NCBI RefSeq assembly: GCF_907164915.1
Contig: NC_061866.1
Coordinates: 40,178,320-40,242,319, forward strand
DNA length: 64,000 bases
Source: Impatiens glandulifera
Taxonomy: Eukaryota; Streptophyta; Magnoliopsida; Ericales; Balsaminaceae
Direction of reading: 5' to 3'
Shown here: in pieces, positions 25,051-36,349 of the stretch
How positions within the stretch are numbered: the stretch's first letter is position 1
Layout: each line of letters begins with the position of its first letter
Notes under the pieces: model-generated
Told to the model about the DNA's origin: nothing
The model's database searches: none
Seen by the model: the letters and a program-made list of their open reading frames with translations, nothing else
Program-made: the position numbers and the translations under genes

Positions 25051-27981
25051 ATGCCGCCCCGAAGACAGCCGCGCAACCCTACCCCTGGTGCTGATGATGG
25101 TGACCTTGCTGAGTTGCGACGTGAAAACGCTGAGTTTCGCCGTGATAACGACGATTTGAGGCGGCAGGTTGAATGGTTGACGCAACGGATGGATGCATCT
25201 ATGCACATGCACCACCCTGAAGATGATGTTACGATGACAGATGAAAACCCTTTCGGTGGTCTTCGGAATCGATCCCCTGAACGCCCCAATCATCGCTGGG
25301 AGCAGGCTTTCAGGGTGGACATCCCTAAGTTCGATGGTAGTCTATCACCGGAAGAGTTTATTGATTGGCTTTCTCAGGTTGAAGAGATTCTGGATTTCAA
25401 GGAAGTTCCTGCAGATCGTCGTGTACCCCTTGTTACGATCCGCTTACATGGTCGTGCACAAGCATGGTGGCAGCAGTTGAAACAGACACGTGTTCGTCAT
25501 GGTAAGGCAAAGCTCACGAATTGGGACAAATTCAGGAAGCATATTAGGGCTGCGTTTCTACCATATAATTACGAACGTAACCTGTACCAGCGGTTCCAGA
25601 ATCTTCGTCAGGGTTCTCGTTCCGTGGATGACTATTCCACTGAGTTTTACACCTTTGTGGCTCGTGTTGACCTGTCTGAGTCCCCTCTCCAGTTGGTTTC
25701 TCGCTATATTGGTGGCCTTCGCCTCCAGTTGCAGGATATTTTGAATATGTTTGATCCCTTGACTGTTTCTGAGGCACATCAGCGTGCTTCACAGGCTGAG
25801 AAACAGCTAGCCAGGCGCGGTTCGGGTAGCTTTGGAAAACAGGTTGTCCCCACTAGTGGCATTGGTTCTTCTTCCCAGCCGGCCCATCCCACCCCAGCCC
25901 CCCCTCGCAGCACTACATCCCCCCCGCAGGGACGTCCAGGTGGCTTGCGTTGTTTCAATTGTGGTGAAGTTGGCCATCGCCAAGCAGAGTGTCGCAACCC
26001 AAAGTCCACCAATCGTGGTCTTTTTACTGAGGTGGAGGATCCTGACTCTGCTCTTCCTTCAGATTCAGCCCCAGTGTATGATGTTTATGATGATGAGGCA
26101 GCGGAGGAGTATGTTTCTGGTGATGTTGGCCCCCTTTTGGTGATTCGTCGATCATGTTTAACCCCTCGTGCTCCTGACAACGAGTGGTTACGTAATAATC
26201 TGTTCCATTCCACTTGTACCATCGGTGGCAAAGTTTGCACCTTCATCATTGATGCTGGGAGTTGTGAGAATGTGATTTCTGAGGTTGCAGTTTCGAAGCT
26301 GGGTCTGTCCACTGAACCTCACCCCAAGCCTTATCGTCTGTCTTGGCTGAGTCAAGATTGTGTTGATGCCAAATCAGCCCAAGAAGGGTGCTACCCCCAC
26401 TCATCATGCGCCCCCCCTACCACCTTGTTGTCTCGGGGTCCTTTTCAGACCGCCATGGTCGAATCGGGCATGGTGTTTGCTCCATTTTGTTCGCTGATTA
26501 CCTGTGGTGCTAGTTCTGAGGTGCCTATTCCAGTGCAGCCGCTGTTACAGGAGTTTGCAGATGTTTTTCCTGAGAATCTGCCTTGTGCCTTGCCTCCTTT
26601 GCGTGATATCCAGCATCACATTGACTTGGTTCCAGGTGCTGCCCTACCCAACCGTCCTCATTACCGCATGAGTCCCAAAGAACATGAAGAGTTGCGTAGA
26701 CAGGTGGAGGACTTGCTGGCTAAGGGACACATTCGAGAAAGCCTTAGTCCCTGTGTTGTCCCGGCCCTTCTTACCCCAAAAAAGGATGGGTTCCTTTTCC
26801 GTGGTGTGCAGCTGTGCATTCCAGATTGCAGCCTGCGTTTGAGGATGATTCAGGAACTCCACAAAGAAGGCCATGTTGAGCGTGATCGTACCTTCCAGCT
26901 TCTTGCAGCTTCTTATTTCCGGCCTTCGATGCGCAAAGAGGTGGGGCGTTTTGTTGCTCGTTGTCGTGTTTGTCAGTTGGCTAAAGGCGCTTCGACTAAT
27001 GCCGGGTTATACTTGCCTCTGCCTATTCCCACTCAACCATGGTCTGATGTCAGTATGGATTTTGTCCTTGGGCTGCCACGTACCCAGCGTGGTTCTGATT
27101 CGATTTTTGTGGTGGTTGACCGATTCTCGAAGATGGTTCATTTCATTCCCTGCAAGAAAACCTCTGATGCTGTGGCTGTTGCACAGCTTTATTTCAGGGA
27201 TGTGTATCGCCTTCATGGACTTCCTGCCTCCATAGTTTCTGATCGGGACACTCGCTTTGTGAGTCACTTTTGGAGGAGTCTTTGGCGTTTGGTTAATACT
27301 CAGCTGAATTTTAGCAGTGCCTATCACCCGCAAACTGATGGCCAAACTGAAGTTGTTAATAGGTCTTTGGGGAACCTTCTGCGCAGTTTAATTGGGGATC
27401 ATCCTAAGGCTTGGGATCTGAAGCTGCCTCAGGCCGAGTTTGCTCACAATCATGCTGTTAATCGCTCCACTGGTTTCAGTCCTTTCCATGTGATTTACGG
27501 GCTGTCTCCGCGTGCTCCTCTTGATTTGTTAGCGCTGCCCAGCAAGGTGCGTCCTCATTCCACTGCTGCGGATTTTGTTGGTCAGTTGGCTCAGGTTCAT
27601 CAGACCACTCATGACCGTTTGGTTGCTGCTACTGCCAAGTACAAGGAGAAGGCTGATTCGAGAAGGCGTGCTGTTGATTTTGAAGTTGGTGACTTTGTGT
27701 GGGCTATTCTGACTAAGGATCGTTTTCCAGCTCATGAATATAGCAAGCTTGCTGCTAAGAAGATTGGTCCTGTTGAGATTGTGGAGAAGATCAACCCCAA
27801 TGCTTATCGTTTACGCCTTCCCAGCCATGTGCGTACCTCTGATGTGTTCAATGTGAAGCATCTTGTTCCTTTTGTGGGTGAGTCTTCTTCTGATGAGGAT
27901 GATGCGGTTCCAGATTCGAGGACGAATCTTTTCTACCCTGGGGGGAATGATGCGGTGCGAGTCGAAGAGATTGGAAGATAA
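25051..27981 (+). CDS. Gag-(partial protease)-integrase polyprotein, RT/RNase H deleted
   Basis: This is an uninterrupted 976-codon frame from the first ATG after the primer site. It has a Gag domain (~residues 85-230) and a zinc knuckle at ~305-318 (CFNCGEVGHRQAEC). A protease-like IIDAGSCENVIS has DAG where D-S/T-G is usual, and the protease tail is cut after YRLSWL. The start of RT reads PALLTPKKDG and then jumps directly to the integrase zinc-binding head (LHKEGH...CRVCQLAKG). The integrase core has its acidic residues in SMDFVLGLP, VSDRDTRF and GQTEVVNRS. A GPY/F-like tail (KKIGPVEIVEKI) follows. There is no YxDD box, no RNase H and no chromodomain. The frame runs 34 bases into the 3' LTR. 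GC content is higher than the flanks. Confidence 0.95.
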   Translation: MPPRRQPRNPTPGADDGDLAELRRENAEFRRDNDDLRRQVEWLTQRMDASMHMHHPEDDVTMTDENPFGGLRNRSPERPNHRWEQAFRVDIPKFDGSLSPEEFIDWLSQVEEILDFKEVPADRRVPLVTIRLHGRAQAWWQQLKQTRVRHGKAKLTNWDKFRKHIRAAFLPYNYERNLYQRFQNLRQGSRSVDDYSTEFYTFVARVDLSESPLQLVSRYIGGLRLQLQDILNMFDPLTVSEAHQRASQAEKQLARRGSGSFGKQVVPTSGIGSSSQPAHPTPAPPRSTTSPPQGRPGGLRCFNCGEVGHRQAECRNPKSTNRGLFTEVEDPDSALPSDSAPVYDVYDDEAAEEYVSGDVGPLLVIRRSCLTPRAPDNEWLRNNLFHSTCTIGGKVCTFIIDAGSCENVISEVAVSKLGLSTEPHPKPYRLSWLSQDCVDAKSAQEGCYPHSSCAPPTTLLSRGPFQTAMVESGMVFAPFCSLITCGASSEVPIPVQPLLQEFADVFPENLPCALPPLRDIQHHIDLVPGAALPNRPHYRMSPKEHEELRRQVEDLLAKGHIRESLSPCVVPALLTPKKDGFLFRGVQLCIPDCSLRLRMIQELHKEGHVERDRTFQLLAASYFRPSMRKEVGRFVARCRVCQLAKGASTNAGLYLPLPIPTQPWSDVSMDFVLGLPRTQRGSDSIFVVVDRFSKMVHFIPCKKTSDAVAVAQLYFRDVYRLHGLPASIVSDRDTRFVSHFWRSLWRLVNTQLNFSSAYHPQTDGQTEVVNRSLGNLLRSLIGDHPKAWDLKLPQAEFAHNHAVNRSTGFSPFHVIYGLSPRAPLDLLALPSKVRPHSTAADFVGQLAQVHQTTHDRLVAATAKYKEKADSRRRAVDFEVGDFVWAILTKDRFPAHEYSKLAAKKIGPVEIVEKINPNAYRLRLPSHVRTSDVFNVKHLVPFVGESSSDEDDAVPDSRTNLFYPGGNDAVRVEEIGR
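27938..27947 (+). other. Polypurine tract
   Basis: CTGGGGGGAA directly abuts the 3' LTR. In LTR elements this is where plus-strand DNA synthesis is primed. It lies inside the coding frame, because the frame reads through into the LTR. Confidence 0.8.
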
Positions 27982-28319
27982 TCTAATTAAGGAAGGGATT
28001 GGAAGATATATTCTAATCAAGGAAAGGATTATAATATATATTCTAATTAAGGAAGAGATTACAAGGGATATTCTAAATTAGGTAGGGATATTCTTGTTAT
28101 GGAAGGAATATCCTAAATTAGTGTAATTAAATTGTAATTAGACGTAATTCCTAATTTAATACGTGTAAGTCCTATAAATACCCTGAAGGTATTCCATTGT
28201 AAGGGAGAAGAAGATTATTAATCAGAAAACGAGGTTTCCTCAATATCTATCGACTTTCGGTATTCGTAAGAATCAACGAATCTTGATAAAGATTCATCCT
28301 AGCCACGCACGCTGCATCA
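27948..28319 (+). repeat. 3' LTR of the gypsy element
   Basis: This is identical over 372 bp to the 5' LTR, at a constant offset of 3300 bases. It is followed by the second copy of the GAAGG target duplication. Confidence 0.97.
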
Positions 28320-28324
28320 GAAGG

Positions 28325-28923
28325 TAGGTACAATTGATTTATTTATTTATTTAAAGTGATGCCGGGTTGCCCTATAGAAAGGATACCCTAAAGTATATCC
28401 TAATTTGAGGATGATGTTTGAGAATCATGATGATGTTTGCAATATATATAACGTACGAATTATTAGGTAGTGAGATGCCGGTCTGGATAAGGCAGAGAGA
28501 TTTTGGTACCGACCGGGGGGAGAGGAATTTCTGAATGAGACAAGGCACTTTTTTCGATTGATCATAAATAGGACAATTCTTACATTAATTTTCCTAGTGT
28601 TATGAGATACCTGTCTTAGATGTAGACCTCACAATAAATAATATAATATAATATATATATATAATAGACCTCTTAACCTATATCTCCTTTCTTTCTTACA
28701 ACAAATCAGTTTTTCTTCTTTTTACATATCATTAAGAAATTTATTCAAAATTAGTTTTTTATATGGGTATCTACTAAATTATTTCAAAGAAATAAACTGT
28801 ATATTTTAATTATTTTTCAATGAATAGAGCTTGGTTGTAGGGACGAATTCAAAATTAGAGTGGAGTCGGCCACGAGTTTGGGACGACTCATCCCCACTGT
28901 TGAATTTTTTTATTGTCCTATTT
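28325..28923. other. Intergenic DNA between the gypsy and hAT-like elements
   Basis: No gene is seen. A GCCGG-rich patch (28,362-28,520) contains two ATGCCGG phrases but nothing I can assign. Confidence 0.4.
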
Positions 28924-29691
28924 ATAGCTTTGAAATCTGGCCCGGTAATCAACTTTGTGATGGGTCATTGGGTTACTGGTTTAACCGTTGGGTCAACTAG
29001 CCTAGTAAATTTCATATATAATAATAAAATAATACAAAATAGCAAAAATTTATCAAAATAATATTCAACTACTGTCATCAACTATATAAAGTATAAACCT
29101 CAAAATAAACCAAATTTTGACCAAAAAAATGATGACAATAACTTAAAAGAAGTTGAAACAAAAGATACTTAACTGAATTATAAATGCGAGGGACAAGGCT
29201 TTAAATCAAGCTACAACCTCTGATTTTTGGATAACTATGTTTTAATCTGGAGAATAAACAATGTTTAAGTTATGACTTATAATGACACCTTAAATCGTTT
29301 TTTAGTCTAGTAAAAGCGGAATCAGCTGGTTCAGGTGGGATGTGGAGCTTGAAGTGAATGAAAGAGTTTGTCAGTGTCTAGATTTAAAAATCGGTAATCT
29401 ACCCACAATAAACTAAAAATAGGTAAATCCAATAAGAACCAAAAAATGAGGAGAGGAACTGAGAGAGTGATAAGTGAGAAAGAAAAGAACTGATTTTTTT
29501 TTTTTATAAAATTAGATAAACCCGCTATGTCAACCCGGACTGCCGGATTTACGGTCCAACCAGCGGGTTGACCGGATTTATACTAGCTTGATTGCTTTTT
29601 CGATTTTTTCATCAACCCAACCCGGTTTGACGACCGGTTCACCGAGTTTGCCGGTCCGACCGATGAGCCGGGTCGGGTTTCAAAACTATGG
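28924..29691. mobile_element. Non-autonomous hAT-like element
   Basis: The ends are inverted: the left reads ATAGCTTTGAAATCTGGCCCGG and the right, on the opposite strand, CATAGTTTTGAAACCCGACCCGG (shown only to align the ends). Both are followed by Pu/Py-rich subterminal CCGGTT and GGGTT words. Flanking 8-bp near-duplicates are TCCTATTT (28916-28923) and TCATATTT (29692-29699), one mismatch. The 768-bp body has no transposase. The 8-bp target site and TAGYTTTGAAA ends fit the hAT superfamily. Confidence 0.7.
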
Positions 29692-29699
29692 TCATATTT

Positions 29700-30660
29700 C
29701 TAGTTTAAAAAATTGATAAAATCTTATGTCTTGTTCTTTTTGAATTTTTAAAATAACTCAAATAAAATTAATTATTTAATCAATCACTTCTCAACAATCA
29801 TACCACTCATTTCATTAATCAAAATACTAAAATACTATATATTTTTATTTTTTATTTTTTATTTTATTTATATATATTAATACATTTCAAAAATAATCAT
29901 CAATTCCTCATAATCATCAACAATCATTATTTTTTTCTCCCTCTAAATTTAAAAAAAAAAACAATCCAAACAAGACATTAGTTTTTATCTTGAAAAATTA
30001 TGTTACAACATTTTATATATTAAAAAAATATATATTTTTAACTAAATATCTTAATTTAAAGTTATAAAAATGAAGTGAATTTATTAGGTTAAATTTTAGG
30101 AGTTTATAAATTATTTAAAGTTTATATAAATAAAGTGAATTTATATATATAATTTTAATAAAAAAAATATTAATTATTCAAATAATTGAAATTCATTATA
30201 TTAGTTCAAAGTGGAGAGACTATAAACTTAGTTCCTAACTTAACTTGTATAGTTGATATATAAGTATTTTTTATTGTTATTTATTTTTAAAATTAATTTT
30301 ATATTTAATTATATATACAAATAATAATAACATAAACTAATATTCGTTTAGATTGATTTTATTTATTTTTTTTTATCAAAATCACGATAAGTTTATAAAT
30401 GGTCCACTCTCCATTTTGACTTTATTGGTAAGACACTCATGATATTTGTCTTTTAGACCTTTTCATTAGTGGCACTGGGGGATTCATCATGGTACAACTG
30501 TACTTTATAAATTATATGATACATAAATTAGACATATTATATAATTTTTAGTGTAAGTATTGATGTAGCACAAAGTTAGTAACAAAATTAAATGTACCAT
30601 ACAAAGTCTAATTTATGATTGAAAAAGGCAAGAATTGGTGGGTATCTAATGACATAGAGT
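29700..30660. other. AT-rich intergenic DNA
   Basis: No gene is seen. A short inverted pair (CATAAATTAGAC near 30,525 and GTCTAATTTATG near 30,607) may belong to a decayed MITE. Confidence 0.4.
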
Positions 30661-30804
30661 GATAATTTGGTGTCACGAATAATGTCAGGAATTATGTGGC
30701 AACACGTGATTAGACTTAAATCTAATTTGAGAAATTTTTTATTTTCCAAGTCAAATCACGTGTTGACACATAATTTTCGGCACCATTCATGATACCAAAT
30801 TATC
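30661..30804. mobile_element. Foldback MITE-like element
   Basis: Two arms of ~51 nt (30661-30711 and 30754-30804) are imperfect inverted copies starting GATAATTTGGT and meeting at CAACACGTGATT / AATCACGTGTTG, separated by a ~42-nt AT-rich loop. There is no coding capacity and target duplications are unclear. It would form a long hairpin if transcribed. The mismatch density suggests an old MITE more than a MIRNA. Confidence 0.6.
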
Positions 30805-30849
30805 GATGCAACTTCGAACAAATTCTCTTCTATTTATATCATAAAAAAA

Positions 30850-31462
30850 AAAAAAAAAAAGTAAACAGGCCTTACCTTACAATTTTAAATGGTTCTAATG
30901 ACCATTTGTCAGGGTCCTAGATTCATTCAACTACCACCCACCCACTGGCTACAAGGCCCAATAAAAAGTAAGTCTAGTCTGCAATTAAGGATGTTGTTAC
31001 TTTCACCTATAAATTTGAGCTCCAACAATGTTTTTTTAAATCGGATTATAACCTTATTTCCATAATTCGGATAATTGGCCAAATTTAACTCGCAAATGTC
31101 TCCTTAAAGCTTGTTGTAACGTAAATGTGTAAACTCGAACAATGATTGTATCGTTAGTGTGAAAATCCTAACTCACGAGGACATGAGCTTTGTTCCGTCC
31201 TCTCTTATGAATTATTTCAGATTTACGATAAGATTGAGGTGAGCTTAAACCCACCCAAAAAAAAAAAAAAAAGTGATGTTAAGGTGCTATTAAACAAAAG
31301 AACAAGAAGGATGCAAAAATATAAATAATTAATAACCAGTGCTGTTATACAAAAAAGAACCTGATATTTGCTTTAACTATTAATTAATAGCTAGAAGAGT
31401 CCACTACATTACATACATAAATAATATACACACAAAGCCCTCTATAGCTATTTTATTTTTTA
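30850..31462. other. Intergenic DNA and AGO10 3' flank
   Basis: The stretch holds two poly-A runs (~30,843-30,860 and ~31,256-31,273). The second follows AAACCCACCC and could be a retroposed tail. The last ~100 bases are probably the AGO10 3' UTR. Confidence 0.4.
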
Positions 31463-34400
31463 CTAACAGTAAAACATAACTCTCTTCACATTCTCCTTGA
31501 GGGCCGGTAGCGGCCGAATTCCTGACTCCCCGTTTGGCAGCCGTGAACCACCCTTGGACCCATTCTCATGAATCTCTGGTTCAGTATAGAATCTGGCTCG
31601 AAACGCCGCTAAATGTGCATAATAGGCTGGGGGAACTGCAACAATTTATTTATTTATGTAAACATTATTCCATCTATAAATAAATAAACATTACAAGAAA
31701 ATCAGATAGAAATCAAGATCTTACCAACTGAGACTGATCGTGTACATCTGGCGTATGTATAACAAAGGTTGTTTGTCAAGGATTGAATTCCATCGGGTGT
31801 GAAATTGTTTTCATCCCAGAGAACATGGTAGTGTGCTGGTCGACTTGTCCCCTTTATGTATAATATTAAGAGATTATAATATTAAACTGTGTTCATTATT
31901 TTACCAAATTTAATTTTACCTGAATACCCGCATGGCTGCAGAGGTAGAAATCAAATTCTGTCGGGTGACAGATTTTCGTGTCAACAACAGTTCCTGAGAA
32001 ATCGATTAATCATTCAAGTCAATAACCAAAATATCCTCAATTCAAACATTTTAAGTGTTTCTACCTGGCAAGATATTTCTACTTTTATCAGTGCTGCTTC
32101 GATCTTTGTAGTTGTTGGGAAACAAACGCGTGTGGTGCCTTTTTTGTACGACGATGAAAGTTACAGGCGGTTGATAGTTTGGTTCTAAGGATGCACAAGC
32201 CTGCAAATGTAGTTTAAAATCATGGGTAATCAAGTTTTCAACAAAATAACCAACAAAAAGTATAAATAAAGAGGTGAAAACCACACTAGCCTTTCGAATG
32301 GCATCCAACTCGTAAAGCAGGACCTGATAAAATTGCCCTTCACTAACACCATCCCTGCTCAATTAAGTTTTCAAATGTGACTTCATACTAAAAAAAAATA
32401 ACTAAATCCATTTTAATAGAATGAACTTTCTAACCTGTAAAATATGATCCTTTGTGGCTTTCTTCCTGTTGCTTTCCTGAATGAGACAAGAAGATCCCTG
32501 TATCGTTCCAATTTTAAAATAAATAAACAAGCTCCTCTTTTCATATTATGAAGTTCAATGAAAATCAAGAACAGAAACTCATTATATATATACCTAATCA
32601 TGCCACCACTGACATTTCCTCGTACTGGATCATGCCAAGATTTGTACAAGTCTTGTATAAGTTCTTGTCTGTGAGCTTGGGCGCAAACCAATCCAGCATA
32701 TTTTGTAACTTCAGGCCAATCTTGAGAAGCTACTACCTGTATAAGTCAATAATAATAAGAAAAAGACAGAATCAGTGCCCAAATCCTCGGCTAAAAACAA
32801 TGATTTTTCAAATACGAAAAGTATACAGCAGCTATGGAAGGGCTGGTCTCTTCTCCGTTCTCTGGATGAGTCACATCTGCACCAAATATTATGGTTGGTA
32901 TATCACCAACCAGTGGTATTCTATAGCTTAAAGCATCTAGAAGAACTGTGTTTCTGCCACCCATCTGTATACATGAAAAATCAAAATGAGGCATGCAGGA
33001 AAATTATGGTTTTATGTTTTTTTCCCGGAAAAAAAAAATTAAACCTTGACATTGATCTTTAAGGAAACATTAGCCAGATATTGTTTGCTTATCCTGAAAA
33101 CATGTTTTGTTAAACAACATTGAGTTATTATACCCAGTTCTGTTTCACAAATTCGCTTCAGATCCCCTGAATGAAGATAAGAAAGAAGGATATAAAACTC
33201 AATTAATCTCCATGAAAAAATAAAGTTTACAAGAGGATAATAGTACCATAAAGGGAGCCATTGTTGTCTGGAAGAATAGCAAGTAAAAGCTCCAACTCTT
33301 TTCCTTTGAGTTTATTCACACATGCGCGGTAAACATGTTTCAATGCTTTGTCTACTTGCTCGGGTCTTGCAGAGTAGATTGGAATAACGGGTTCTTGATT
33401 GAACTCCTACAAGGGAAACCGGACATGATCAGAATTCTGCATGGCATGAAAAACACAAGAATGCAGTCCTTTTTGTCCAAAAAATCACTTTTTTCGTACC
33501 ATGCCAGAAACTTGACACATTTGGGCCAGTTCATTACAAAAACCCCTTGCCACATTCTCTTGTACGCTCCTCGAGAAGTTTACACATGCCCATCGACTAA
33601 CATTCATCCCATTTATCATTTTCTGCAATTAAACGAAGAAGGGTCAAATATCTGTGATTGTTCCATTTTACCGAGAATTTTTTTTACCTTGTTCATCATA
33701 TTCCATTGACCAACTTGAGGTAAGCAATCCTTTTCCTTCCCATTGTCATGATATTTTAGCTTTCAACATTAAAGGGATCCAATATTAGGCAGTTATCATC
33801 ATAAAAGATTTCAAAAGAGGTTTGTCATTACCCAAGGAGCAGGCAGGACTCGTGCCTCCACCGAAGTTAAGTTTTCACTAATTTTGATTCCAAATTCCTT
33901 TGCATATGGATCTTGCATGTACGCGTTATGCTGAACTGTCTGAAATCAGACAATGAAGAAACATATGTTTACAGAATCCTATTTTACAATTTACATTTAA
34001 CATACTTCTATTGGATCATTAAAAATATACCTTTAAGATATCATTTTCCCTATCATTAGGCCTTTGACAAGTCACCTTTAGAAGAGCAGTAATTTGCTTC
34101 TCATTCAACCTTTTTGTATACCGTTGTCCCTCAACAATCTTGCAGGCCTGCCAATATTTCAGTTCATGTGAATAAAGAAGAAAAAGTGTTAACTTCAAGA
34201 AACTTATGTTCAATTTTTTTACCTCCATTGGTAAATAGTTTGCCTTCTTCTGATTTCCTACTTGAAGGCAAGGAAGATGGATGTGTTGAATAGTGAAACC
34301 ATACATTTCTTGGAAGTATTCAACCACCGACTTCATTGTTGAGATGTCATCAACCGGAAATCTGTATGAAATTCACAAACTATTCTTTAGGTCCATTTGA

Positions 34401-36349
34401 AAACACTTTCCAGAACAACAATATGGTGATTTAGATGAGATAATGTTTTGAAACATAACTTAATTAGAAATGAAACTTACACAAGTTCTCTTGTAGGTTG
34501 AGTTGTCAATCCAGAAACACGGTATTTCCTTCGTACATTACCCCTATGTGTTACTTCAACTTTCACCCCTCTAAGGGCTTTCTTGATCTGACATAGGAAA
34601 GAAAGAAAGAAAAGAGTATTGGCAGCTGAATAACTGCTTCAATTTCAAAAGTACTAAAATGTTAATACCTTTATGCGGTCTGAATCAGAAAGAGTCCTTG
34701 ATACTGCATCCTTTCCCAGAAGTTGATTAACAAACTCTATAACAGGAAGAGGTTCTATGAATGCAGCTGAAGCCATATCTGAATCAGAAAGAATTGAAAA
34801 CATAGAGAGGATTCAGACAACAAATTCATATTCACATGAAGATTAGATAAGATTTGTCATGTTTCTTTTTTACCAATATTTAAGGATAATCCCATCTGAG
34901 TAGGCCTTAGACTTTGATAAAACCCACACCAAGATTCCAAGCCATCGCCAAGCCTCTGTGGTCTCCTAATATCAGGGGAGAAGAAAGATCTCCCAACCGG
35001 ACAGTACCTTTTGATAATCGAACATGTCAAACAAAGAATCTAGTTTTAAACAAACAAAGCTATCGAATAAGTAATATACTACCTCTTTGTAGAGAGTTCT
35101 CTCAATACAGTGTCTAATATTTGAAGAGCTTCCTGTGGACCATCTGCACGTTTACCCGACAGAAACTCGCCAAGATGGTGCATGCTTACCATTGCTGCAA
35201 ACTTGATCACCACTTTATATTCTCTCATTCTTCTGTGTAATTTAAAGGAAACTTGGTCAATTATGATTTTTTATAGTAAATCTACATATTGGCCTCATCT
35301 GGAATCTGACACTGAGAAACAACCAATGAATTTCTATATACAGATACGGTTTGTGGATAATCTAGAGTTCATATACACTCTGATCCCAAACATGATGAAA
35401 TTGTATTTCCAAATGAAACCAGAAACAATTGATTATTGAAAATTATGGTTTTTTTTTTTCTCTAGATTAAGCTAGCCCACTTCAATCATGGCATTCTTAA
35501 TGGGATTCGAACATAAGATGGTCTCTTAGGGACAGACGATTCTTTCCTTACTTCAGCTATACTATGGATGGGTCAAATGAAACCAATATTATAAATATGA
35601 TGAACAAACAATTGAATTACTGAGAAAATCCAAATGGAAGAAAGCCTTACTTGGGTCCATTGATTCCATCATCTTCATTAACAAGTCTAATCTTGAACTC
35701 CTTCCATGAAAAGGGAAGTTCCCCAGCTGTATAAAGATTCTTCCTACCATCATAAGCTGGTAATCTTTTCCCCAATTCAGATTCTCTGTACAGCTTCACA
35801 AGCTCAGAAATGATAGCTCTATTCTCAGTTCTTGAAGCCACTTCAGGTGTAATTGATACCTGAACAGCCAATCAAAAAAAGAATGAGAAAAAAATTGTCC
35901 AAACTTTAAAAAACTATTAAATACTACCATTAATGCAAGAAAGAAATGAAAATTTGGCTTACATCATACTGGTGTAGGTCCTTGTCTGGCAACTCTGTAG
36001 AGAAATGGTTGGCCTTAACAATACATTTTGTTCCTAGCTGCCCGTAACCAGGCCTAATGGCTAAACTGACAGATTTGCTTGAAGAAGGAAAACCCATTTC
36101 GATATTCTCCACCACCGTGGCTGGCGGAGCAATACACGGACGGGAGCTTGGACGCAAAGATAAGTCTGACTGATCGGACTTCCGGCCACCCATTCCTCTC
36201 CTCCTTCCCCGATTCTTCACCTGAGGTGGTGTTGAAGGACCTTTACTACCACCATTTTGCTCGGTTTTCATGGAGATAGGCTTGATTACTATGGATTGTT
36301 GTTGTTGTTGTTGTTGTTCTGGATTCTTATTCATCTGCCTAACAGGCAT
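31463..36349 (-). CDS. AGO10: Argonaute AGO10 (PINHEAD/ZWILLE type), 21 exons, 951 aa
   Basis: Exons on the minus strand: 36349-35963, 35859-35651, 35232-35083, 35007-34874, 34778-34669, 34587-34481, 34361-34223, 34147-34031, 33939-33832, 33759-33688, 33622-33500, 33406-33247, 33166-33045, 32964-32827, 32736-32594, 32497-32435, 32354-32291, 32200-32065, 31993-31920, 31851-31725, 31635-31463. The N-terminus (MPVRQM..., poly-Q, then [10 protein letters not shown] and RPSSRP) is the AGO10 signature and differs from AGO1. N, PAZ (ending YLPMEACKIVEG), MID and PIWI follow. The slicer set is present: GADVTHP (D676), RDGVSEG (D762), HRQEL and PAHYHVLW. It ends [11 protein letters not shown], as in the AGO1/AGO10 clade. 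AGO10 is known to bind miR165/166 and keep it from AGO1 in meristems. The intron at 32201-32290 starts with GC. Confidence 0.95.

Larger units (their letters stand above)
24648..28319 (+). mobile_element. Ty3-gypsy LTR retrotransposon lacking RT/RNase H, identical LTRs
   Basis: The element is bounded by two LTRs at 24648-25019 and 27948-28319 (372 bp each, no difference seen on line-by-line comparison), with termini TGATGC...GCATCA. The 5-bp target duplication GAAGG is perfect (24643-24647 and 28320-28324). A primer site (TGGTATCAG, initiator-tRNA-Met type) follows the 5' LTR and a purine tract (GGGGGGAA) precedes the 3' LTR. Internal sequence is one open frame for gag, partial protease and integrase. 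Identical LTRs mean insertion was recent on an evolutionary scale. With no RT it must have been copied by another element's enzymes. Confidence 0.97.

Noticed and set aside
28420..28455. AGAATCATGATGATG resembles miR172
   Set aside because: Only about 17 of 21 positions match and no star strand or pairing arm lies within reach on either side.
30661..30804. Candidate MIRNA hairpin
   Set aside because: Arms resemble each other over their full length with scattered mismatches and no recognisable miRNA; a foldback MITE is more likely.
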